Part shown: positions 46,461 to 54,344 of the stretch, one piece after another
Layout of the letters: every line of letters starts with the position of its first letter
Position numbering within the stretch: position 1 is the first letter of the stretch
Assembly: GCA_023053575.1 (NCBI GenBank)
Contig: JAKZAP010000013.1
Location: 22,871,070 to 22,935,069, forward strand
Direction of reading: 5' to 3'
DNA: 64,000 nt
DNA from: Branchinecta lynchi
Lineage: Eukaryota > Arthropoda > Branchiopoda > Anostraca > Branchinectidae
Notes under the pieces: model-generated
The model's database searches: none
What the model saw: only the letters and a program-made list of their open reading frames with translations
Told to the model about the DNA's origin: nothing
Made by a program: the position numbers and the translations under genes

Positions 46461-46900
46461 TCACTCTGCTTGTTTTCCAATGGAATGTGTGGGTTATAGA
46501 GACATGTTTTTATTTTATAATAGAATTTCGCAAACAAAAAAATCAATATCATAACAGACCTGCCACGTGAAAATCTATACTGATTTGTTTGTGGCAGGAC
46601 TCAATAATTTAATCACTTCGCATAATTATATTGGGAACAAAAAATAAGAGGAAAAATAGTAAATGTAATACTATACATAAGCAACTATATAAAAATGGAG
46701 TCCTAGACTTCTAAATTAAATTCGAAATAACTGTTTCTGGTTTATAGGTCACGGTACAAGTCCCTTGTGTAAAGTGCCATCTTTGTATCATTATTAATTT
46801 CCGTGACATGGGGATGTGGCGGGGATGTTTGGGCGGGATCACTGTTCCTATGGCTGGCTTCTACCAGCCTATTGTAGTGGTTTGCGAACTGTGTTCACAA
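46461..46900. other. No gene recognised
   Basis: AT-rich. A small hairpin, CCTGCCAC/GTGGCAGG, lies at about 46560-46598. Nothing else was found. Confidence 0.3.
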
Positions 46901-46977
46901 GCCCCGGGGTAGCTCAAATGGTTAGAGTGCCTTCCTTGTAAGCAGAGGGTTCTGGGTTCAAATCCCGGCTGAGGAGC
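46901..46977 (+). tRNA. tRNA-Thr(TGT)-like sequence, probably SINE head or tRNA pseudogene
   Basis: It has a perfect A box (TAGCTCAAATGG, 46910-46921) and B box (GGTTCAAATCC, about 46955), a D-stem GCTC/GAGT, a T-arm CTGGG/CCCGG with loop TTCAAAT, and an anticodon loop CTTGTAA with TGT. However, the acceptor stem (GCCCCGG... against ...GAGGAGC) and the anticodon stem have several mismatches. I therefore read it as a Pol III promoter of a tRNA-derived SINE or a decayed tRNA gene, not a functional tRNA. No A-rich tail was identified nearby. Confidence 0.55.
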
Positions 46978-47494
46978 ATTTTTGTCTTCCAGTTCACTAC
47001 TTAAATTAATTAGCTCAGACACGGAAGCAGTTGGGTATATTCTAGGCTATAGGCTATTTTTTCTCACGCGGCGACTTCGGGTAAATCCCCACCGGCCGCA
47101 CGCAAACCTTTTATCAAAGACATTTTGCTTCAATGATTTACTTTTCAATTCCAGTTTGTTTATTAACAAAAAGCAAATCAAATTAACAAAAAGCAAATCA
47201 AACTAACTACATCCTAAGTGAGCACTGCGAACAGTATTCATTCATTTGTCAAGGAAAGAAATACAAGGAAAAAGAAAAGAAAAAAGAAAAGAAGATGAAG
47301 GGAAAAGAGAAGAAAACAAACGTAAATTAATAAAACAAAACATAGAGAACATCTGAGAACTCGCTCCTTCTGTTTTTTTTCTGGCCGCTTTTTCGTCTGT
47401 CTCTGCCGCTTTTGGCGGGCAAGATTTATTTCTGTTATTACGCGTTGCCCTGTTTAATCGTTACTTCAATAATTGAAAAAAAAAAGAAAAATTG
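46978..47494. other. No gene recognised
   Basis: Contains a direct duplication of AACAAAAAGCAAATCAAA near 47164-47200 and A-rich sequence. No coding frame is credible. Confidence 0.35.
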
Positions 47495-48243
47495 TAAGCA
47501 CCCACTGTTCAAAACTTGGTAGCTAAGATTTTATCGTTCATTTAGACAAATCTGCTGTTCCGTCCACCTAGTGCTCCAGCACCCAGTGTTGGCACTTGGT
47601 AACTAGGATTTTAACAAATCTGCTGTCCCGTCCACCTAGTGCTCCAGCACCCAGTGTTCGTACTTGGTAACTAGGATTTTATCGTTCATTTAGACACATA
47701 AATCTGCTGTTCCGTCCACCGAAGGCGTTTTTCCGCGACACAGTTGGGGGCCACACAGTCGAACCACAAGTTGAAACTCGCGGAAACGCCGTTTTGTCTT
47801 TTTTTTTAGCGGTAATTTCAAATATCTGAACATAAAAATAAAATTGATGTAAAATCCCAATAAGTAGAACTCCTGGCTTATTTCCTTACCATTCTGTACA
47901 AAAAGCATCCTCAGTTTGAAGTCTATATAATTTTATTGTTTAGACACTACTTTGCTGCTTAATTCGACTTTCCCCCCAGAATCGAGCCACAAAATCGACA
48001 AACACCTCGCCAGTTGTTTGTCGAATTTGAGCCACAAAGTGAGCCACGAAAATCCTGTTGCTCGCGGAAACACACTTGTGGGCCGCACAAAAGACCACGG
48101 AAACACTTTTTTCGAGCCACAGTCGACCCACAAACTGTTTGTGGGAGCACGCGCGGAAAAACGCCTCTAGCGCTCCAGCACCCGCTACCCAGTATTCATA
48201 CTCGGTAACTAGGATTTTATTGTTTGTCAAGACAAATTTGCCA
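47495..48243. repeat. ~70-80-base tandem repeat interrupted by a MITE
   Basis: Units with ACTTGGTAACTAGGATTTTA, CTGCTGTTCCGTCCACC and TAGTGCTCCAGCACCCAGTG start near 47514, 47594 and 47662. The last unit is split: its left part ends GTCCACC at 47720 and its right part resumes AGCGCTCCAGCACCC at 48169. Confidence 0.72.
47721..48168. mobile_element. MITE, GGCGTTTTTCCGCG termini
   Basis: A 448-base insertion with inverted ends GAAGGCGTTTTTCCGCG and CGCGGAAAAACGCCTCT (one or two mismatches at the extreme ends). The interior repeats GAGCCACAAA and GGAAACAC words. The uninterrupted neighbouring tandem units give the empty site CACC(T)AGTG. Any target duplication is very short. The numerous opposed frames at 47933-48279 are composition artefacts. 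Confidence 0.75.
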
Positions 48244-50042
48244 GTAACTTCACGCACAAGGTTATCATCCATTGCTTAGGCCATTTGATGTTTTCGCACT
48301 TGACCTTTTTTCCGATTGTCATTTAGGTACGAAATCTTACAGATACGAGAATATCATGCCGGTAGTCTATCTAGCCTAAGACTACTTGGGAACAACTGAA
48401 TTGTGACTTGAGAAATAAGGGGCTATTTGCAGAATTGCACTAGGCCTGTCCGAAAGTAGGCTAGTTGGACTAAATAAAATTAAAAAGAACAAGCTCCGCT
48501 TTTTGACGTTGTAATCATCCAAGATTTTCTTCCCGTCCTACAGAGCTCCTTCAACACTATGTATATCTTCCTTTCTACCAATTTCACACTGGGACTGGCC
48601 ACTCCCACCAAAAACAGCTAATAAACAGCTTAACATTGACTGGCTATGAAAAAGTTAATAACATAAAGGAACGTCAATTTTCATTTAACCTACTTTTCGT
48701 CTATTGCGTTATTTTCAGGGAAATGCACGCTCCTTCAGTATTGTCTAGCAGTGCTTTGAAATGGGGACAATGAAATTAAATGTCCCTCTTTAGATATACT
48801 TGATACTTATTTTATTATAGTAAAACACAATTTAACTCTTTACTATTTACATCTACTGCACTAATGGAAAAACCTACGTTTTTGCTAGCATGCAGTAGTA
48901 AAGGTCAACCATTTTCCAGACACACCAACAAACAACATAATAAATAACTAATAAAAAAGAAAAAAAAAAGAACACAAGAAAAAAACAAGAAAAAAAACAA
49001 AAAAAAACAGACCAAGCTCCTTCACATTATCACCTCCAAAATAAACATATACCTCCCAACAACCCTACTCCTTCCCTACCACCCCGACCACCCATCCACC
49101 AATTCCTCCCTACCACCCCCAACCAACCGTGTCTCCTTACCAGCCAGACCTCCCTAGATAGATGGATGTCTTGGAGGGAAAAGTTACTAAGTAAAAAAAT
49201 AATGTGAAGTTTATTCTGGATATATTCGATAGAAGCGGTGGCTGCTCTCAGTGGCTGCTTCTATCTGTGGTGGCTGCTCTCTTTCTCTAGGGGCTCTATT
49301 CTTCAGCGAATTCATACTATTAACTTTACCTTAGCCTTAAAGAACCCCTCTTGCTTATTCTGCCTTCAATATTACCCCCCTTACGGGATTTTAAAATCCT
49401 CGTTTAGCTTGGTTTTCTCACTTCTTAACCAATGCCAGTCCAATTTTTCAAATACTTTGCGTCCAGCCGCCGTGTCGGAGATAGGTAGGCAGGGCAGAGT
49501 CGACAAGCGCTAACAAGACAATCGCTAATTTTTCGTGGGTAGTAATGGTTTTTGACAGCGATATTTTTGAGCCATTTCATCTTGAAAAGACATCATTTCT
49601 AGTAAGAGTTGTGCTTTAAAGATACTGCTCTTAAGATACTGCTCTTAATGTTTCCTGAACTACGTACTTTACGGACATCTTCCAGTCGTATGTCTTCGGG
49701 TATCACCCATGCCCAAGCTTTTTGAACCACCTCAGAGCACCGGGATGATATAGGGGACCCCAGAAGAATTATGCCCCCCCCCCCCCCCACCACACAGGCT
49801 TCCACGAGATGATGCCTTTGACTGAACTTGAACTCTATGTAGGTTATATAATGAAAAGGCTATATTTTTTTTGTTTTTAGAAAGAAGAGACTTTCGTAAT
49901 TTCATATTAATTGCCATGCTCTTTTCTTGTGGCTATGAGAATGAAAGGCTTAAACTGGTTCTTAACTGGATGTAGTAAAGACAAAAATCACACCATAACT
50001 ACACTGTAAAAATTTCCTCGAGAAAGGACTAAAAATTAACTG
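48244..50042. other. No gene recognised
   Basis: Includes A-rich (48950-49015), C-rich (49065-49140) and a C-run (49772-49789) stretch. The frame at 49238-49513 has no motif. Nothing else is supported. Confidence 0.35.
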
Positions 50043-50044
50043 TA

Positions 50045-50147
50045 GTATGTGCTACTGGGATTAGTCTTATTCATACTGGGATAAGATTAATCCGAATTAG
50101 AAATAATCTTATCTCAGTGAGTCAATATTCATCCCAGTGGCACATAC
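50045..50147. mobile_element. 103-base palindromic MITE
   Basis: GTATGTGCTACTGGGAT at the left pairs with ATCCCAGTGGCACATAC at the right. The interior continues as a weaker foldback (CTTATTCATACTGGGATAAG, AATAATCTTATCTCAGTGAG). TA flanks both sides (50043-50044, 50148-50149). It lies directly against the LINE relic that follows. Confidence 0.72.
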
Positions 50148-50154
50148 TATGTAC

Positions 50155-50412
50155 ACATACATACTGGCGGAAGATAGACTCCCCAGAACGGTACTGGAGT
50201 GGCAACCAGAGGGAACCCGAAGAAGAGGAAGGCCGAAGAATACACTTCGTCGTACGTCCCAGCGGGACCTAAAACACATTAATTCGATAGTTCAACCCCA
50301 GTGGGAAGACGTCTGGGCAGCAGCACATATGAGGGACGACTGGCGGCTTTTTCTGGATGCCCTTGGTGCCTCTGGCGGCACAGAGGAACTAAGGTCTAAG
50401 GTAAGAAAGTAA
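50155..50412 (+). pseudogene. LINE 3' end: ORF2 C-terminal relic
   Basis: The frame 50137-50412 encodes DRLPRTVLEWQPEGTRRRGR, PKNTLRRTSQRDLKHIN and WEDVWAAAHMRDDWRLFLDA. This is the classical C-terminal LINE pattern RLP...L.W.P.G.R.RGRP..T.RR......W.....A.DR..WR.F. The frame is intact to a TAA, but the element begins at about 50155, so nearly all of ORF2 is absent. The first codons of the frame belong to the neighbouring MITE. Related relic: 27100-27370. Confidence 0.75.
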
Positions 50413-50451
50413 AGTAGTGGATGGCTGTTTAAGGGGCAAAGTTACAAAGTG

Positions 50452-50650
50452 CACTGTCCGAAGTTTCATAACAGATAACACAAGGATATGCAGTTTCAAC
50501 TGATTACACTTAGGTGTTAGCTGTTGTGTTTTTCAAGCGTTACGAATTAGAACGTTATGCATAACAAGTATTGCCAGAAGAGAAAAAAAAACGCCGAAAA
50601 AGCATCTGCTGACTTTTCCGATATCACGCAGACAAACTATTTTACTTTAA
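50452..50650 (+). mobile_element. Truncated MITE, CACTGTCAGAAGTTTC family, copy 4
   Basis: CACTGTCCGAAGTTTCATAA, then GATATGCAGTTTCAACTGAT and ACGTTATGCATAACAAGTAT match the left half of 7359-7721. The right half is missing. Confidence 0.68.
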
Positions 50651-51462
50651 GATAACTAAAGTTTGACACTTTGCAAAACATGAGACTGGCGGATGTCCGG
50701 AAGGCTGAGAAGTACGAATTTCAGGAAACATTAAGACCAGTTTCTACACGGTTAATGTAAAGGTCATCCTTAAAGCGGATTACAAAAAATGGCCTTTCTA
50801 CCACACACACAATAATAACCATCCCTATAAAAAAAAAATAAAAAAATTCCTTGGTTTGAAACAATCCGGTCTAGACTAAATCTCATAGGGAGCCAAGGAT
50901 CATAATAATAGTTTCCGTCTAATACACCAACTGTTTCTTACAAATACAAATAAGAAACAAAACAAAAACAGTGTTGTACCCCTGAAGACCTAAAAAAAAA
51001 TAATCCGTTGAGTCCTATAATTCCTTGCTAATGAAATTTGCAAAATTTCGTCATCCGGAAAAGAAGACATTCTACGTTTTTTTTTCGGGCCAAAACGTAA
51101 CCCGGCAATCAAGTTCAAATCTAAATAAACTGGTGGCTTCCGAACCAGAATGGTTGGATTAGGTCTTTAATCATAGGAATTTGCTGGACAGAAGAGCCCC
51201 TGGACAAAGAAAGAAGACCCCCACGTAATTCACGTAACATTGTTTTTTTTAGAAAACAAGTTACAGGCGTGTTCAAGTTCTAGCTTCAACTGCAGAACAA
51301 AGGTTTAAATCAGGAAATATTTGAGAACAAAAGCGTTTCGCTCACGGAAAGGATCCGTGGTTATACATCGGTATGGTGATGACGGAGCCATCTAGAGGAA
51401 CTTTTAGGAATGAAGTAAGCGCCGGATTCGTAGCTTCCGAAGGAAAAGATAGATGACAACCG
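50651..51462. other. No gene recognised
   Basis: AT-rich unassigned sequence. No repeat relation or coding frame was identified before the minisatellite begins. Confidence 0.35.
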
Positions 51463-51905
51463 AGGGCGAAATTTTTTGCGACAGTGCATACCAGGGCCAA
51501 ATTTTTTGCGACAGTGCATACCAGGGCCAAATTTTTTGCGACAGTGCATACCAGGGCCAAATTCTTTGCGACAGTGCATACCAGGGCCAAATTCTTTGCG
51601 ACAGTGCATACCAGGGCCAAATTCTTTGCGACAGTGCATACCAGGGCCAAATTCTTTGCGACAGTGCATACCAGGGCCAAATTCTTTGCGACAGTGCATA
51701 CCAGAGCCAAATTTTTTGCGACAGTGCATACCAGGGCCAAATTTTTTGCGACAGTGCTTACCAGGGCCACATTTTTTGCGACAGTGCATACCAGGGCCAA
51801 ATTTTTTGCGACAGTGCATACCAGGGTCAAATTTTTTGCGACAGTGCATACCAGGGCCAAAACTTTTGCGACAGTGCGTTCAAGCGCCAAAACTTTTGCA
51901 ACAAT
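51463..51905. repeat. 30-base minisatellite, about 14-15 units
   Basis: Unit: TTTTTTGCGACAGTGCATAC followed by CAGGGCCAAA, repeated with only single-base variants (TTCTTTGCG in the middle units; changes in the last two). Because 30 is divisible by three and the unit lacks stops in five frames, long open frames appear on both strands (for example 182 codons minus, 174 and 158 codons plus). None has an independent start context or flanking coding sequence, so I treat it as non-coding satellite. The central run of CTTTGCG units is flanked by TTTTTGCG units, consistent with local expansion. Confidence 0.92.
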
Positions 51906-52433
51906 GCGGACGACTTAAAGGACACCTGAATGAAGAGTACCAAGTATCATCCCTATCTGTTAACATTGTCTGCAAAAAAATTAATCCAAAAACGAAATAG
52001 TGTTTCCAAGCTATGATTTTTGCTCCAGTTTGCATCTGTCCTTATTTTGGTACCGATTAATATTAGAAATGAACAAATGTCTCCAATCAACCCTTTTTCT
52101 GGAATAGTTTTTAACCAGTTAAGCCCAAACGTATATGTAGAAGAAATTCCAAGACGATCCGGCCAGCGATGTTCAAGATTTGAATGAATTGCGCTTTTTG
52201 TCTTGGAGTCTGCATGTGCAAACCTCCAGAAACGAACATCCCTATTTTGAAAACGTCACTCTCAGGAGAAGAATGCTCTCCATGGCTATGTCTGTAAATG
52301 CATTCTCCATGGTGTGTTCAAGTATGGTTTTATTGTTCAGGTGTCCTTTAATGCTTCCTGAAATTCGTATTTCACAGCCTTCCGGATAATGTTGAAACGT
52401 TGCACCGCAGGCAAAGTTTTCGAAAACCAGTTT
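51906..52433. other. No gene recognised
   Basis: Nothing identifiable. The 69-codon frame at 52180-52389 has no motif. Confidence 0.3.
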
Positions 52434-52576
52434 GTTTTAGTGTGTTCAGTTTTTTGGCTGACGTATTCCGCTTTTTCAAAATGGCGGGTTACAAATAAAC
52501 TACTTACTTACTAAATATTCTTTGAGCCCAAGCTGACTTTGAAACATTTATTCAAACAATGTTTACAACGGATACG

Positions 52577-52640
52577 TTAGCTATGATTCTTCATCAGCGA
52601 TATTTCGGCCCTTCTTGGCAAGGGTCCTCGTCAGGGAGGT
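52577..52640 (-). ncRNA. Putative hammerhead ribozyme, family 1
   Basis: Minus strand: CTGACGA (52634-52628), a GGACCCTT/AAGGGCC stem II, GAAA (52606-52603), TATCGCTGATGAAGAATC and ATA|GCTAACG. The core is intact, but stem I is damaged on both sides (CCTCC before the core, GCTA after the site), so efficient cleavage is doubtful. Confidence 0.45.
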
Positions 52641-52689
52641 AACCACCTTACAGGTTTGTTTCCTTCCCCGAAGTTGAACCAGAGGATTG

Positions 52690-52752
52690 ACAGCCTGATG
52701 AGGACCCTTGCCAAGTTTGGCCGAAATATTGCTGATGAAGAACCATAGCTGA
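52690..52752 (+). ncRNA. Putative hammerhead ribozyme, family 1
   Basis: Plus strand: ACAGC, canonical CTGATGA (52695-52701), GGACCCTTGCCAAGTTTGGC, C, GAAA (52723-52726), TATTGCTGATGAAGAACC, ATA|GCTGACG with cleavage predicted after 52747. Stem I CAGC/GCTG is intact. Stem II has lost part of its pairing (AAGTTTGGCC instead of AAGAAGGGCC). Activity is uncertain. Confidence 0.5.
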
Positions 52753-52929
52753 CGTATCCGTTGTAAACATTATTTGAATAAATGTTTCAAAGTCAGCTTG
52801 GGCTCAAAGAATATTTAGTAAGTAAGTAGTTTATTTGTAACCCGCCATTTTGAAAAAGCGGAATATGTCAGAGAAAAAACTGAACACACTAAAGCATTGT
52901 AAACATTGTTTGAATAAATACTTACTTAC

Positions 52930-53465
52930 TAACATTCAAGTAGAAAATCTCTTCGTAAAATGCGACAAGAAAACGGGTCATTTACAGGGAAGATTCGCGT
53001 TTGATGTCATTCTGGTAAGTCAGATATACGACTGTCATTTCTGACAAACTGAGAACACAAAACTGTGAATCTGACAAGCTTGAAACATACCAATAAAATC
53101 TCTATGCAACCATACGACCAGAAACAAGTCATTTGGAGGCAAAGTTCACGATTAGCTAACTGCTTTACCTGGCAAGCTCAAAACTTACGACTGTCTCTAA
53201 TTTACGACTAGAAAAGCCCTTTGTAAAGTACGACAAGAAACGGGTCTTTTCAGGATGCCATTCTGGCAATCTCAAACATATGACTGTCATTCTGGCAAAC
53301 TCAGAGCACGCAACTGTGAATCTGAAAACATATGACTAGAAAATTCTTTGTAGCAATACGACTAAACAATGTGATTTGTGGGTGAAATTCACATTTGGTT
53401 GTCATTCTGAAAAGCTCGAAACATACGACTGTCATACAGACAAGCACAAAACATACGACTGAGAG
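52930..53465 (+). repeat. Two diverged ~255-265-base tandem units
   Basis: TGCGACAAGAAAACGGGTC near 52957 recurs as TACGACAAGAAACGGGTC near 53228. TGTCATTCTGG at 53005 recurs at 53255, and CATACGACTGTCAT-type words occur throughout. The repeat is old and diverged, and no coding frame spans it. Confidence 0.55.
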
Positions 53466-53469
53466 TAGA

Positions 53470-54256
53470 TTCTCTGCAGTATGGGGCGGGGGGAGTCACC
53501 TCCCCACGCCCCCTTTTCAAACCACCCCTGATTTCGGCCTAATTACTTGTCTGACCAGAAAATACAGTTCAGATGGATTCATCGATATCGAGTGTTCTTA
53601 ACCCCAGTACGAACCTCTAGTCGAATTTGCGAGTGAACTTCTGTTTTTACCAAATTCCCGGTTTGGCTAATTCCAGATAAACTTCTTCTCCGGCGAGAAA
53701 ATTAGTTTCAGATCTGGATTCAGCATGTCTCCTCACCCTGTTTCGACTATCTCATTGGGTTTTCAAATTTCCTGGCGGATTTCTGGTTTCGGTCGGATTT
53801 CGGCGAACTACTTGTCTGGCAAGAATATAAAGTTTAAAAACAAACTCAGCATGTCTCATTACCCCTCAATCGAATGTCCAATCAAATTCAGACAAAACTT
53901 TTAATTTTAACAAAATTTCCGGTTTCGGCTGGATTCCGTTTGAACTAATTGTCCGGCTAGAAAATAAATTTCATATTCCAATTCCGCATATCTTATAGCC
54001 CCTAAATCTCATTAGCTTTTCAAAATCTTTTATTTGCCACTTAATTTGAAACCCCTCCCCCACCCCTAAATAAAGAGGTACAGAGCTCATCTACGAAATT
54101 GACCTGCACTTTGACCCAAAGAATCCTCAAACCAAGCTTGAAAAAATACCTCAGCCCCGTCGAGATATATCATGCTAACAACGGACAGACAGACCGACGG
54201 AGGACAAACTTTACGAAGTCATAGGTATCCCGTCACTAACGTTTCGGGACCCCAAA
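53470..54256 (+). mobile_element. Composite minisatellite-bearing element, copy 4
   Basis: Three to four units (near 53530, 53654, 53770 and 53917; AATTTCCGGTTTCGGCTGGA, CTAATTGTCCGGCTAGAAAA), then the tail GAGCTCATCTACGAAATTG, GACAGACAGACCGACGG and CATAGGTATCCCGTCACTAA, ending CGTTTCGGGACCCC. It is the most diverged of the four. It begins with a C-rich segment (53487-53520), and the head found in copies 1 and 3 is absent. Confidence 0.68.
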
Positions 54257-54344
54257 AAGTACTGATTTCGCAGAAAATTGTTAGACTATGTAAAAACTAT
54301 GTAAATCTCTTAAAAACCATGTAAGTCTCTTTAATTCCAGAGCA

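Larger units (their letters stand above)
52434..52895. mobile_element. 462-base palindrome with LINE tails and two hammerhead cores
   Basis: Arms of about 200 bases pair almost completely. From outside in they carry TTTAGTGTGTTCAGTTTTTT, a LINE 3' end (CAAAATGGCGGGTTACAAAT then TACTTACTTACT), TTGAGCCCAAGCTGACTTTG, the ACGGATACGTTAGCTATG segment and a ribozyme core. The cores are at 52640-52577 (minus) and 52690-52752 (plus). The LINE tail matches those at 25452-25490 and 36176-36215. The structure is therefore an inverted duplication that captured LINE 3' sequence on both sides. No coding frame. Confidence 0.85.

Noticed and set aside
51463..51905. CRISPR array
   Set aside because: Regular spacing is present, but units are directly contiguous with no unique spacers, and the window is eukaryotic.
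51342..51929. Open frames of 144-182 codons on both strands over the 30-base array
   Set aside because: They arise because the repeat length is a multiple of three and the unit lacks stops. No flanking coding sequence or start context supports any one frame.
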